DNA of 64,000 bases from Polytrichum commune (Eukaryota > Streptophyta > Polytrichopsida > Polytrichales > Polytrichaceae), in contig OX485804.1 of assembly GCA_950295325.1 (NCBI GenBank), positions 48,408,429-48,472,428 of the forward strand, in the 5' to 3' direction. The notes under the pieces are model-generated. The model saw nothing but the letters and a program-made list of their open reading frames with translations. It did not search any database and was not told the origin of the DNA. Shown one piece after another: positions 10,321-22,624 of the stretch. Position numbers and translations under genes: made by a program. Position 1 is the stretch's first letter. The number at the start of each line of letters is the position of its first letter.

Positions 10321-13051
10321 CATGTTACTACACTAAGGCAAATTAGTCAAAGCTTCAGATTAAGTTTGCTCCGGTAACTAAGACCTTTGACGAAGGAGGA
10401 TTTCGAGCCGAAGGACCCGAAGGGAAATAATTACAGAGAGGAGGAAATCTCATTTGGCGGTACACTCGAGTTAATCCCCGACCTCAAGCCGGCCAAGCAA
10501 GATAAATTATTACAGTAAAAGCACAAGTCACTCATAATTGAGGAAGGTAAGTTGTGGGCTTACCGGCTTACCATCACGTCATACCGGGTATGACTAGATA
10601 CTAAATTATTACGCGGTGCCAAATCCAATTCAAAGGGAATTAGCCTAAGGGGATTTCAAAGCATCTAAGGGGAACACTTGGGGAAATTTAGGCCATGAGT
10701 TTAATACCTCATAAATGAGGGTGATAGTAATCAAACATCTTTAAGTGGAAATCGGTTTACCATATACAATTAGAATCAACAAGGATTCTAATCCCTCAAA
10801 TATTCTCAAGTGAATTTGGAATGTTGAAGGACCAAGGATACCATCAGAACAATATAATCAAGGTTAAAGAGGCAAGATGATTCTCAAGATTTTCATAATG
10901 TTAAAGAATATGTTTTGAACTAGAAACTCTTTATGAAGACATTCTCGGAATATTCTTAGAAAGTAATGAAGATTAGATGCATTCGAACCATGAAAGATAT
11001 TGTTTGCAACATTTAGAGTTTCCCTTGAAACACTTAACCTCAACATTAGGATTTCGGGGAACATAATCTCGAAAACCTAAGGCACTTTCTCCTTGGAGAT
11101 TTATAAAAAGGGATCTTCAAATACAACATTCCGGAATTGAAGAAATAAGATTATCTTACGAGATCTTTCAAACCACGAAAGATGCAAGAGCGAATAGATG
11201 ATTAAGAACTAGGGAAAGTAGTTTCTTAGAGAGCACTTTAATATTAGATTTCGGGGAACATAAACTTGTAACCTCAGGTCAACGATTCCAAGAGGATTTC
11301 AAAAGCGATAAATTAAAGATCACAAGAATTAGTCAACAAAGAGTTAACGGACACCTTCACAAGTTTTGGAAACTAAGAGAATCTAATTTTGGTGGGAGTA
11401 ACTTCCATGTAAACCGGTCAGCAGCGGGTTACACCGTCTAAGTTTGCTGAGGGTTTGAAGGTGACCTCGACAGCAACGAACCAAAACCAACCACATATGG
11501 TGTTCATGACTTTCTCTCTAAGTGGAGTCCACTTGCAAGTGATTGTTAATATGAAGGGGTCTCTAAAATGAGCTAAAATTTGGTCTTGGTCAGGTAGCCA
11601 ACCAGAACTAGCCACGTGTGCAAGGTAATATTGGAGCAGGACACTCTTGCGACTAGCCGCTTGTACGGAATGCACTTCCATTCTTTCTTCAAAAGGAAAA
11701 GAAAGAAAGACAAAGTGTTCCTTCTACGGCAGGGACTACTCAACGAACCCATGCAGAAATAGCTCCACACAATTTCCAAATATTCCCAAATTAGAAACGT
11801 GTCCCATTGCCATCTTGCGTTGGGATAAGCCACTCCCAAATGTGGATGATCTAAACCCGGCCACCAACTGTAGAAAGGAATTACAAGCGTTGAGAAAGAT
11901 ACCTATTGCCGGCGGTGCGCCTTCAAATGTTGATGTTAGGGTTAGGTTGTACGTGGGTCACGGATGCAAGTGAAGTTAAACCATGCCCACATTAGGGCCA
12001 GTCGTTGGTCCTAGGTAGCAGGAGGAGTCCCTTCTGATAAGGAAGATGCATCTCTTTCTATAATTTGTTGCTAACCGGTGAGGGATTTTCATTTTACTTA
12101 CAATAATCTCACGTATATTGAAGTGCTGCAGTTTTGCCGATGCATATAAGATAATAACTCCTATCAAGATGGAAACTCTCTCACTTGTGTGGGCTAGCCG
12201 ATAATCCCAGTGTGGGCATGGTATTGGTATCTTAGGGTTCACCTACACATCCCGGGTTAAGGCTTCGGTTAGAGTAAGTAACCACTCAAACTGATTATAT
12301 TGTGCCCGCACCGCCCAGTGAAGAGAATTAGTTGAGTTATGAGGTAGCTAATCTACATGAGAGCTTATTAGTCTCAGGCATGAATTGCCTAGTTAAATTT
12401 GAGGTCTAAATAAAATCCATAGAACTAGAGGTTAGTTAATTTGTTGGATCGTGCTTTTTGTGAAGAAATCTTAACTCTTCCATACCCCTTAATGCTAACT
12501 AACTTTCTACCAATGATTAGTCCAATTTCTTACTCGAAATGATTGCCTCTCATTTCTCCCATCTCTTATCCATTTCACTACAAGGTGGTTCACATTATTT
12601 CTTACATCATCCTAAATTAGCATACAATTTAAAGTATAGATTACTCTAGACAGTATTAGAGTATCATCGTGAATGTTCAAAGGACACCATTCAATAATAT
12701 TTAGTATCATACTAATTACTATGAAACGCAAATGAAAACGCAAATGTTATGGTACGGGCCACCAAAACCATATTGCTCATACTTTATGTCATGTTCGAAT
12801 CTTGAGCAAGATGATAAAACTTTGGTTGGTCAACTTCAACTTCTCTATTAAACTGGTCGACCTTTCGTTAGTCATTACCAGGGGGTGCAGTGTGAGATAG
12901 AATAGCGAGCACGTGAGTTAGTTGATTCTCACTAACTCAAATTGTTAGCTAATTCTTGTAACTAAGGTGGTGTAGGCAATTTGACCATAATTTTAGTTTA
13001 CTAGCATATTAGCTAGCTAATCCTCATAAGTTAGCTAATTCTCCTAACTAA
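10321..13051. other. Intergenic, probably old retroelement sequence; no gene recognised
   Basis: Contains the duplicated phrase 'atttcggggaacataa' (about 11050 and 11253), suggesting internal repeats. The 108-codon frame at 11647-11973 (+) and minus frames at 11418-11839 have no family resemblance. 12890-13045 is rich in 'agttagctaattct' repeats. No RNA gene was found. Confidence 0.4.
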
Positions 13052-13496
13052 GGGGCGGTTTACACTATGGACCATGAAGTCGTCCCACGGCCGTCTAAGC
13101 GATGTGATTGGACGTTGAAGTCGTCCCGGGACGACTTGGGTTTACACCAAGGAAAAAATGGCAGAGTGACCACAGAGGTTGAGGTCCACAAAATATTATT
13201 TTTTAAGCCTACTCTATCCACTGCCATGGTCCAACGGGTTTTCCGTTGGGACAAGCAAAAGAGGTGGTCCGGGAAAAAGAGCAAGGGCCCATGTCAGAAA
13301 AATGCCGTTTTAAGCCTTTTTGGTGCATGGTCATTCTTCATGGTCCACATTCGGTTTACACCTAGTGAAGGGCCCATGAACCATGAAAACTAATATTTTA
13401 GTAACTCGGACCATGGAAGTCGTCCCATGAAGTCGTCCCACGCAAAATAGGCCTCTTACGTGGGACGACTTCATGGTCCATAGTGTAAACCGCCCC
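13052..13496 (+). mobile_element. Harbinger/Tourist-like MITE, copy H7
   Basis: Left terminus GGGGCGGTTTACACTATGG, right terminus its reverse complement ending CCGCCCC at 13496. Perfect TAA target duplications flank it at 13049-13051 and 13497-13499. The inverted repeat extends inward through 'accatgaagtcgtcccac', about 42 bp in all. The interior is non-coding. The identical long ends suggest a relatively young insertion. Confidence 0.92.
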
Positions 13497-13499
13497 TAA

Positions 13500-14174
13500 G
13501 TGGTACAAGTGGGCCCTTAGAGCATCCCCACTAGCCCCCTTAACGTCATCCAATAATAATGTATAATATTGATGTTAGGGAGGCTTCCACACGGCTTGGT
13601 CCCACCATCAAAGATCAACGCCCACTAGAGGTTGGGTATCCCCTTGCCATAAATAATGAGGTCCCATTAATGTTGTAGTAACACGTACCTAATGTCCACG
13701 TATTTACTAGTATCTTTGAGTAAGCGATTGTAGTGGCAGGTTGTGAAAGCCTCACTTTAAGGTTGAGGCATCTATAAACAATAAGTTAAGAGAGTTTGTA
13801 TTTGTTTAGGAGGAGGAGTAGTGGGGAATTGTTTTTCTTATGGAGAGAAACATATTCTAAGGAGAATCCATTTGAGAAAAATCATGAATGTGGAAATTGC
13901 TACAAATTTTGAAGTATAAATTTGAGGGTTGCATACAGTCAATCTATAGGTTAACCTATAACCGCTCATTGTACTACTATTCCTTTGGCTATGACAATTG
14001 TCAAAACTCTTACAAAGGTAATCAATCACAAGTTGCCATCACATACACTTTAACTTTGTTCCCCTCAAAAATATAGATCTCATCTATGTCGGCATTACAT
14101 GACCCTAGTGAACGATTAAGTGGACTTGGTTGACTGTGGACCCCTCCACCTTATATTGTCATAATGGTGGCTTA
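13500..14174. other. Intergenic, nothing recognised
   Basis: AT-rich. Short open frames on both strands (62-63 codons near 13838-14076) show no family resemblance, and no repeats shared with the rest of the window were seen. Confidence 0.5.
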
Positions 14175-14673
14175 GGGCCACTTCACACATGAGACTCAAA
14201 GCCCGTGACCATTACACTTCAAGCACTCTCATTGGTGGAAAAGGCGGAGCTGGTCCAAGTTCGCTTCACACTACGCTTGAGGGACCAACAAAGTATGTGA
14301 ATGCAAGATGGATGTAAAGTCTACATGGATTCCTACATGGCATCAAATGGATCATGTTTCATGGTCACTTGGACTATTTTCAAAAACCACCTCTTGGAGG
14401 TAGGCCTAACACAAAACCGGGAGACCACGGCACTCCGAATGCTCACAACTATTGATTTATTCTATCTTATCATGTGTGAGGACCCGCATGAATAGAAATT
14501 CATTGAAATAGCATTTGGTTGAGGACCCTGGCACATATGACTTCACACTACACTTGAGGGTCCATGACCACACTACATGATTATGGAGGTGTATTGGGAC
14601 GGCCTTTGGACACTTTCTTTTGGGCTCCCACAATTTCATGGTCATGGCTCTTGGCTCGTGTGTGAAGTGGCCC
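14175..14673 (+). mobile_element. Tourist/Harbinger-like MITE, copy H2
   Basis: Left end GGGCCACTTCACACATGAGA, right end CTCGTGTGTGAAGTGGCCC. TTA target duplications lie at 14172-14174 and 14674-14676. Length is 499 bp. It is the best preserved of three full copies of this subfamily (others at 1041-1543 and, inverted, 26167-26666). No transposase. Confidence 0.92.
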
Positions 14674-14676
14674 TTA

Positions 14677-15289
14677 GCCATTCCCGGGATGCTCTTATAA
14701 GTTGCTATTATACTGGGCCAATGCCAAGTTTTGAGGATCCTGTCAAACCATGGTCAATGCAGTCAAACATTCCCACACAGAAGTTTCTATATTATCATAA
14801 TATTTACACTGCTATTAGGTTGCCCCACACTAATTTATTGACATTCCACACCATTTTGAATAACTTCTACTGCATGAATAATATATCACTATATTCATTA
14901 ATTTGGGATTTTTTTCAGCATTTTGAGACAGTTACAAATATAAGAACATGGATAAAATTACACAGATATTGGAGAATGTTGTAAGATGCAAATACTTTGA
15001 AGCGGGTGTTCATATCAAGAACCCAATTAAGAACTCATATCAAGATGGTTTAGGTAGGACGACCCAAACATTAGACCATGTTGTTGTGGTCCATATATTA
15101 ATTTGAGATGAGAGAAAGTCTCAAATTAACGAATATAGTGATATATACAATGTTCATGGTTTTATTGTGGTTGTTATAATGGATGAAGTATTTGTGATCT
15201 GGTTTTGATCTAAGGTAGTGTGCATTGGTAAAGAGGCAACCTATGTGGCAAAGGCAACGCAATTGCACATATTGTTGTAGAACACTTAT
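14677..15289. other. Intergenic, nothing recognised
   Basis: AT-rich sequence with no recognised coding or RNA feature. The frame at 14577-14984 mostly covers the MITE end and is not a gene. Confidence 0.5.
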
Positions 15290-15640
15290 GTTATCAACAA
15301 CAAAGGTAACGTAGACGGGCCTAATTGGGTTACTTATCTTCTCAGACACCTATGTTTGAGTGGTTCTTCATGTGACGTGGTTCCAAGTATGAATTCCCCA
15401 AAAGACATGTGTCTAAAACTATGATAACCATTTTGGGTTTAATAGTCAACATAATGGGTCAAGGGGGGGGGTTTGTATATGACCATTCAATGCACATGAG
15501 AATCTTCACTTTGAGAATGGGTTATAAAGTTATGGGGAAAGTGGCTAGGGCGTCTATTTGGATTTGCCAACCATCTCATACTAATCACATGTTTCATATC
15601 CTACGAGATGTGGGCTAGCTGGAAAAGTAACCATTTAAGA
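15290..15640 (+). repeat. Dispersed repeat family R, copy with G tract
   Basis: Homologous to 17690-18100 and the units of the 18.1-19.2 kb array. Shared blocks are 'gggttacttatctt', 'gataaccatttt', a nine-G run (about 15463-15472) followed by 'gtatatgaccattcaatg', then 'gagaatct.cacttt' and 'gtggctag'. It is non-coding. This is probably the ancestral dispersed form of the minisatellite unit. Confidence 0.7.
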
Positions 15641-15837
15641 CCCATCTACCTAAATATATTTCTAGAATTGGATCTTTTGGGCAAACAATTACTTGTGCCA
15701 CCATTTCATGCTAGAAAATTGGTGGATTTGAGGTATGTTTCCCTCTTGTGTGCGTTTTTGACTCCATACACTTTTGGTCATTGGATTGGACTGGTTTTTT
15801 GTCTTCTCTAGTAGCAGTTGCAAATCAGGTAGATTGA

Positions 15838-16110
15838 CATTTCAAGTTTCAGGATCGAAGTTGAGATGCAAAAGTTAGAAAGGTCAAAGTGAAAATTCTC
15901 TTTCTTTTTGAGTGCTTACATAAACCCTCCCAGTTATGGTAACTATTGAACCTAGAAAGATATCTATATTATGAGCACGTAGCCCAATCTCATTGTAACA
16001 ATGTCTGTTCTTTACTACAAACCTTGCCATATACCACTCAAAATAATAGGTGTCCAATTAAGAAGAGTGACCACATGAGGCCTACACACCTTTGTAATAT
16101 TGGGCATGAC
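15838..16110 (+). repeat. Dispersed repeat family R2, copy related to 48176-48385
   Basis: Shares 'tttcaagttt..gatcg.agttgagatgcaaaagtta', 'attgaacctag' and 'gagcacgtagcccaatctc' with 48176-48385 in the same order. The last part (about 16030-16090) is a reversed piece of family R ('cactcaaa.taataggtgtccaattaagaagagtgacca'), also seen at 51800-51845. Confidence 0.6.
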
Positions 16111-17689
16111 ACAATGATCGTGTTCAGAAACCACGGGTGGTTCCAAAGAGGATGGATGATGATTTGACTGGCCTAGAGGGAATTATGGCATACAAGTGTA
16201 CAAGTCTCATCCATCCAACATAAAAATTTGACCCCACCCCCACCCCACATAGGTTTGTGGCCGATTAATCTCAAGGAGCTTTGACTTAACCAATTCGGGG
16301 TCTTTGAAGCTAATTCCAGTGTCAAATGAACTTTAACAAGTAACTTGGGTTGCATATTGTTTTATGGCTTCGTGTTGGGTGAATGAGAGGTGGCGCTCGT
16401 ATGCTATAATTCTCTCTTGACATTTGATTGGGAGTCGTTGTATTTTACGACACGCAATGTAATTTCCTTTTGCTAAAACTAAAAGTGCAACCGATTACCG
16501 ATAAGATATATTGGATGATTTTGTTTCGCATAACCTACATGAGGGGTTTAGTAAAACATGCTCCTTATGAGTTTGTTGGTAATTCAAACCCATCTCATAG
16601 AAATTTGGTAATCCTAATTTGATCTCAATAAACTAATTCAAGGTCTCTCACTATGATTTAAGTGTTGATTTGAATAAGACATGAAATCACCATGATCTAC
16701 ATAGCAATCAATGTTTTCACCCTCCTCCTAGGGTAGGTGCTACAAAACATCACCTGTTTTTTTCTTGCAGCTGAGAAATCAATGGATGTAACAAAACATT
16801 ATTTTGACACAAAACCATATTTAGGAACCACATTGTTGTTCCAATTACCCTGCTAGATTATTGTCACATTGGTTCCCAACAGGGAAGAGTTCCCATGTAG
16901 GTGCGGACAGGAAGACCGAGCACTGAAGGAGGCGTGGGAGGGGCGGGCCCCACCCAAATGAAGATGTGATCTAGCCCAGGGCTGCTTCGACAAGAAGTTC
17001 GGTGTCCGTGCGTGTTGTTGTATTTTACTGCACATAAAAGGATTTTCTACTATTTTCTTTGTGAGCAAAAAACAAACAAATAAAACAAACCACACAACTA
17101 TTTCTTAGGTTTTCTTGCAGACATAAAAACAAGCTGAAGATGCTCATGCAAATAATCATCAAATCTTTGACACACCAAAGTACACTTCACCTAGTTTTAT
17201 TTTCATTTTAAAACAAACCATGCAACTAACTACTCTTCGGGATTTCTTGCAATGGAACGATAAGCCTAAAACTGCTCCCTAAACTATGAATGGTGGGGTT
17301 TTTAGCTCTCCCAAGAGTATGTTTACCCTAATGATCATTGACTATGATTTGGAAGTGATATGGAGTCTTACATATCTAGAATGGGGAATGTTTGGTGATA
17401 ACCTGGATTTTGTAGCGAGAAACCCTCAAAAGTTGTCTAAACATGAAAGTGACCACAATAGGAAGAACCTAATTTAGAACCATATATTTTAAGAAAGTAT
17501 ACTTTCAATACCAGGTTTTTTATCCTATATGTTTTCCTTAAAACACTATGTCCTGTGACCAAGACTTTTTACAAAGTGATGTGGATTTTTGTGTGGCCAT
17601 GGACTTTGGACCACTGACCCTTACCACAAGAAAGGTGGTGCCCAAATCAATTTTCTCTTACAACACTTGGTCACTTGTGTAGAACGACG
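16111..17689. other. Intergenic, nothing recognised
   Basis: AT-rich. Contains the short motif shared with 8415-8447 at about 16708-16740. Open frames of 60-80 codons lack resemblance to known families. No RNA genes. Confidence 0.45.
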
Positions 17690-18100
17690 TTAAGTTAGTT
17701 GATGTTAAGATAGACGTTCCCAATTTGGTTACTTATCTTAATTGGGCACCTATAGAGTGGTATGTGCTTACACGTGGCTCCAAGAACAAATTCCAAAAAG
17801 ACACATGTTTGGAAAAGATTGAATTGAGTGTTCAATATTTGATAACCATTCTAGGTTCAACAACCAACATGATTGGTGGTGGTGGGGGGAGGCTATACGA
17901 CCATTAAATGAGCAAGAGAATCTCCACTTTGATAACAAATAAGATATTCATATTAACTCCTAAAATGATGAGAAATGTGGCTAGATACAACCTCGATTAG
18001 GATTCGCTAAGTTAACCATGTTGTACTAAACCGCATGTTTTAATGTCCTAGGAGAAGCATGAAAGTTGGGAAAAGGCAACCATTTAAAACCCATCCGCCC
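17690..18100 (+). repeat. Dispersed repeat family R, diverged unit adjoining the array
   Basis: Contains 'ggttacttatcttaattggg', 'tttgataaccattctaggtt', a G-rich stretch (about 17876-17889) and 'gattaggattcgctaagttaacca'. It is the same sequence order as the tandem units that follow, but clearly diverged, which suggests the array grew from its downstream part. Confidence 0.75.
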
Positions 18101-19222
18101 TTATTGTGGATAACCATTCCAGGTTCAACAACCAACACGATTGGGGAGGGACTAGACCTATATCACCATTTAACGAGCATGAGAATAATCTCCACTTCAA
18201 TAACAAATAAGATGGCCATACGAGCTCCTAAAATAATGAGGAAAGTGGCTACAAACGACCTCGATTAGGGTTTGATAAGTTAACCATCTTGCACTAATCA
18301 CGTGTTTAATCATCCTAAGGAGAAGTGGGGACGGTCGGGGAAAGGGCTAACCATTTAAAGACCCATCCAACCTTATTGTGGATACCCATTCTAGGTTCAA
18401 CAACCAACACGATTGGGGGGGGGGGGAGGGATTAGACCTATATCACCGTTTAACGAGCACAAGAATAAGCCCCACTTCAATAGCAAATAAGATGATCATA
18501 CGAGCTCCAAAAACAATGAGGAAAGCGGCTACAAACAACCTCGATTAGGGTTCGATAAGTTACCCGTCTTGTACTAATCACGTGTTTAATCATCCTAAGG
18601 AGAAGTGGGGACGGTCGGGGAAAGGGCTAACCATTTAAAGACCCATCCAACCTTATTGTGGATACCCATTCTAGGTTCAACAACCAACACAATTGTTGGG
18701 GGGGGGGGGGGGGAAGGGATTAGACCTATATCACCGTTTAACGAGCACAAGAATAAGCCCCACTTCAATAGCAAATAAGATGATCATACGAGCTCCAAAA
18801 ACAATGAGGAAAGCGGCTACAAACAACCTCGATTAGGGTTCGATAAGTTACCCGTCTTGTACTAATCGCGTGGTTTCATTATCCTAAGGAGAAGTGGGGA
18901 CGGCCGGGGAAAGGGCTAACCAATTAAAGACCCATCCAACCTTATTGTGGATACCCATTCTAGGTTCAACAACCAACACGATTGGGGGGGGGGGGGGGAG
19001 GGATTAGACCTATATCACCGTTTAACGAGCACAAGAATAAGCCCCACTTCAATAGCAAATAAGATGATCATACGAGCTCCAAAAACAATGAGGAAAGCGG
19101 CTACAAACAACCTCGATTAGGGTTCGATAAGTTACCCGTCTTGTACTAATCGCATGGTTTCATTATCCTAAGGAGAAGTGGGGACGGCCGGGGGAAAGGG
19201 GTCACCATTTAAGGACCCCCCC
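18101..19222 (+). repeat. Minisatellite, four units of 272-289 bp, each with a poly-G tract
   Basis: Units begin with ttattgtgga at 18101, 18373, 18653 and 18942. The last three are nearly identical; the first is more diverged. Each contains 'ggttcaacaaccaacac' followed by a G run, which is short in unit 1 and long (roughly 12-16 G) in units 2-4. Much of the unit length difference (272, 280, 289) comes from this tract. The pattern fits recent tandem amplification with ongoing homopolymer slippage. No coding capacity. Confidence 0.9.
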
Positions 19223-19569
19223 TTAGTGTTGTTGCGGTTGGGATGAGGTATGTATGTATGTATAAAAAGCAGGGAGTCCACCAGCACAGCTGTTGAGAGT
19301 TGACCGTATCATCCCACCCCGTATCATCCCACCCCGAGAAATATCATCACAATAATTCATCCCCCCCCCCCCCCCAATCGCCCGCCTCATGGTGTTCTTG
19401 TGATCCCCCCCCCCCCCCCCCCTCTCTTTCTTCTCCGTTCCCCCTTTTCAACTCAACGGTTGGAAATCATGAGCTTTTCAATACCTTTTAGCTTGCCAAC
19501 AAAGCTTCGGCACATTATTCTATAGGGTGCCCGATTGCCTTCAATGAACTTGGCCCATTATTTTCGAGG
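19223..19569. other. Intergenic with two long C tracts
   Basis: A small tandem 'gtatcatcccaccc' duplication near 19306-19335 is followed by C runs near 19361-19375 and 19405-19422. No gene. 'gggtgcccgattg.cttcaatgaa' at 19527 recurs at 19569 and 20108. Confidence 0.6.
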
Positions 19570-20108
19570 GTGCCCGATTGTCTTCAATGAATTTGAGGTA
19601 TGTGGGCCTCTCTACATCCATAGTCGGCCTTTCTTTATGATGGAGTGGTGTAAGGGCCACTCCACACATGAGACTGGAGGCCCGCGACCATTGCATTCGA
19701 AGGTCTCTCGTTGGTTGAAAAGGCCAAGACCAAGGACCGGGGAGATTCTTGGGCATAATCGGTTGAGATCCTAGCTAGTGTTTGCAAGTCCAACCGGTTA
19801 CATGTTGACATCCTCCGGTTTTCCTTTATTAAACTGGGGTACATTCTATAAATTCCTCTAAAATGATCGATAATTTTCCTACAGTCCTGGACTTCAACCG
19901 GTTCATTTGTAATTAAGTGTCGGTTCTCCCCAATCATTGGTCAAGATTATCCAAGTTCACTTCACTCTAGAAGGTGAAGGCCTTCAGTCCAAAGATATTT
20001 ATCATGTATGCAAATGTCCACACGGATTCTTACATGGAAAACTATAAAGTATGTTTCATGGTCTACCGGGATTTGTGTCGGACCCACCTCCAAGAGGCAG
20101 GCTTGTAG
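19570..20108 (+). repeat. First copy of a tandem direct duplication carrying a MITE left part (H4a)
   Basis: Matches 20109-20539 from 'gggtgcccgattgtcttcaatg' through a MITE left end (TAA then GGGCCACTCCACACATGAG from 19654) and on to 'aggcaggcttg'. The first copy is interrupted by the short element N1 (19731-19941), absent from the second copy. It ends before the MITE right terminus. It is therefore a segmental tandem duplication of flank plus MITE. Confidence 0.8.
19731..19941 (+). mobile_element. Short TIR element N1 with empty site preserved in the neighbouring duplicate
   Basis: Terminal inverted repeats are CCAAGGACCGGGGAGA on the left and, reverse-complemented, CCAATGATTGGGGAGA on the right. 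Flanking repeats 'caagac' (19725-19730) and 'caagat' (19942-19947) look like a 5-6 bp target duplication. In the duplicate copy at 20270-20290 the sequence runs 'ggccaagactatccc' without the element. A related copy lies at about 47465-47708. It is non-coding; the superfamily is not decided. Confidence 0.8.
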
Positions 20109-20205
20109 GGTGCCCGATTGTCTTCAATGTATTTGAGGTATGTGGGCCTTTATACATCCATAGTCGGCCTTTCTTTAATCGGACCCGTATGATGGAGTAG
20201 TGTAA

Positions 20206-20539
20206 GGGTCACTCCACACACAAGACTGGAGGCCCACGACCATTGCATTCGAAGATCTCTCGTTGGTCGAAAAGGCCAAGACTATCCCAGTTCACTTCAC
20301 ACTAGAAGGTGAAGGCCTTAAGCCCAAAGAGATTTATCATGGATGCAAAAGTGTACACGGATTCCTACATGGAAAACTATAAATAATGTTTCATGGTGTA
20401 CCGGATTTGTGTCAAGTTCACCTCCAAGAGGTAGGCTTGACGCAAATTATGGTGGATCATGTCAATGATACGGTCTTTGAATGAGAATCAAGGGCCCTCG
20501 CACATGGTCATGGCCCTGGGTTCATGTGTGAAGCGGGCC
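20206..20539 (+). mobile_element. Tourist/Harbinger-like MITE, copy H4b
   Basis: Left end GGGTCACTCCACACACAAGA, right end ctgggttcatgtgtgaagcgggcc. TAA duplications lie at 20203-20205 and 20540-20542. Length is 334 bp, a shorter relative of the 500-bp subfamily. It lies in the second copy of the tandem duplication that starts at 19570. Confidence 0.8.
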
Positions 20540-20542
20540 TAA

Positions 20543-22320
20543 GGTAGACGATAAGCTCAATAAGTGGTATCTTATTGAGCTTTTCCAATATGGCATGCAA
20601 TTTCATTAGGTTTGCAAGAGTAAACTCTAATGGGTTGCCCATAAAAAATGTAGCAAACAATTGAGCATGATGCTGAGCATTCATCAATTTCACCGTAGGT
20701 GGAGGTCTTCATCAACATCTAGAGAGTCCATGGGCTCTGCATTAACCCCTAAATGCCCAAGAAGCCAAAAAGTGGTTGGGAGAGTTTTTCAAAGATATAT
20801 TTCCCAAAGTTATTATTATTATTCCTTGCATCTTGACATAATAAAGTTTTGCACCATCTAGAGCAAACCAATTGAAATTTTATATCAATGACTCTAAGGT
20901 ATGGACCTTGAAGTGGGCAAAACCCTTGATTTTTTTGGTTACAAAAGTAACTATTTTGGGAAAATAATAATGTCAGCGACATGAATATGTTTGGTTTCTC
21001 CCACCAAATTATGCAACTCGTAATTTTAGCTAATGTCATCAAACATTAAGTTGTCTATGATACATGATACATGTAACATGTAAAGTTTTTGTAACAAAAT
21101 TTATGAAGGAAAATGCTTGTAAAATGATTTAAAATTATCTCTCTATAAACTTCTCCAGTATGTCAACACAAAATAAAGTTTCTAACTCGTACCTTATAAT
21201 ATATTTTTGATTCAAGCTAAAACCCCTTAGCTTTCAAGGGTTAAGGTCTAAACTAGATGGCTCTATTCTTTGTCTCAACATGTAGATCAAAGTAATCTAA
21301 TAAACACTGAGTTCGAAATGCTCGAAATCAAATTATGCACCTCAATTTATGATTTAGGTGAAAGAGAAAGAGAAGCTAATGAGTCTTTATTACGCTTTGA
21401 GATAGGGAATTAGTCGTTGTATTGTCGAGTGTCATATTAAAGAGGTAGAATTGTAATTATTTTGGTTGCCCCCGCCATGATTAAGGGGGTTGAAGTGTTC
21501 GTCCGTGTGCACCAAAGAGTTATTCGTATAGTTATGCTATATTTATTTTCTCAATAATCGGCTTTCAAAGTTTTATGGGCCAATTTCGCTTGCTCATCCC
21601 ACCTACAAATGAGCCCAAGTGTGTTCATTATAATCCTAGGTATTTATTATTGCCCATTGATTATTGAAAGAAAGGCAACCCTCTTGAGCCTTTCGCACGC
21701 TCGATTCTAGAATGTGGCAAGGCCTTTAGAGAATTGCCTTTGTCTCAATAACTTGAAGGCAACATGAATTTGGAAAACATTTGGGTTGATATGTAGGTGA
21801 GTATGCATCCTTGCCCTCCTCTACGCCCCCACATTATATATATATGAGAGAATATAGACAATGTAATTTCAAGTGACTATAGGAATTGTTCTAAGATATC
21901 AGGAAGCAATGGATTTTTGGCTCTGTCTGTAGGACAGAGACTATGCATCAACTTCTTCGTTTCAAGAGCAAATTTCCTAACCACTTTGTGTTCACACTTG
22001 GACGTTACTTGTTCTTGTTATTTTTGGTCCACTTTATTTAATGTGGATGTTATCTATAGTTTATATATATAAGAGTGCTCCCTAAAATGCATTGAAAGAA
22101 ATCTAGTTAACTATAGTTATTTCGGCAGTTCTTGATTATTTGTTTTAAAATTTTCGGGTGATAAATGAGTAGCTTCAATCCTTGACCCTTTGAGAAGAAG
22201 GTGCATAAAATTCAAGAAAGGTTTGGTATAGTGAATAGCCATGAGCAAAGTAATCAGCTACAATTGTAGTCTTTCATAGCAAAGGACAAAGCCTCACAGT
22301 TCTACTGTTTTCTTGTTTTA
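20543..22320. other. Intergenic; one old coding-like repeat at its start
   Basis: 20508-20693 (minus) is related to 6600-6913 as described there. The rest is AT-rich, with (ATT)n near 20811-20824 and a short AT run near 21836-21845, and no recognised gene or RNA. Confidence 0.45.
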
Positions 22321-22321
22321 A

Positions 22322-22624
22322 TAGTGGCCATAATAATAATAATAATAAGAATCAACATCCGGGAATTTGATGTGAATTTGAGCCTGTTGGTCCTACCCTG
22401 TTCAAGAATCCTCTTGGTGCAGGGTGGGGTTTACTGCCTACCTTGCGGTGAGTGGTCTCTTGGCTGCCTACCTACCTACCTACCTACCTACCTAGTTTTT
22501 CTATCAAGTAGAGAGAAGATTTCACAGCGAGAATCGAACTGCCAACCACTTCATTTGGAATTGGGTACCTCTCCACTATCATCCGGTAGTTTAGGGTCAT
22601 CTCGGACCTAATAGTGGTCAATTG
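22322..22624 (-). mobile_element. tRNA-type SINE, family A, copy 1
   Basis: On the minus strand it starts near 22624 and has an A-box-like GATAGTGGAGAGG. A B-box-like AGTTCGATTCT follows about 40 bases later, and a body shared with 23380-23663 comes next. It ends in (ATT)n at 22330-22348. A (GGTA)n stretch (plus-strand CTAC repeats near 22468-22493) is an internal expansion. The tail type and box spacing are typical of plant SINEs transcribed by RNA polymerase III. Confidence 0.75.

Noticed and set aside
9701-11400. Full-length LTR retrotransposon
   Set aside because: A TATA-containing leader is seen but no second LTR, primer-binding site or gag/pol motif was found, so only a promoter-like region is reported.
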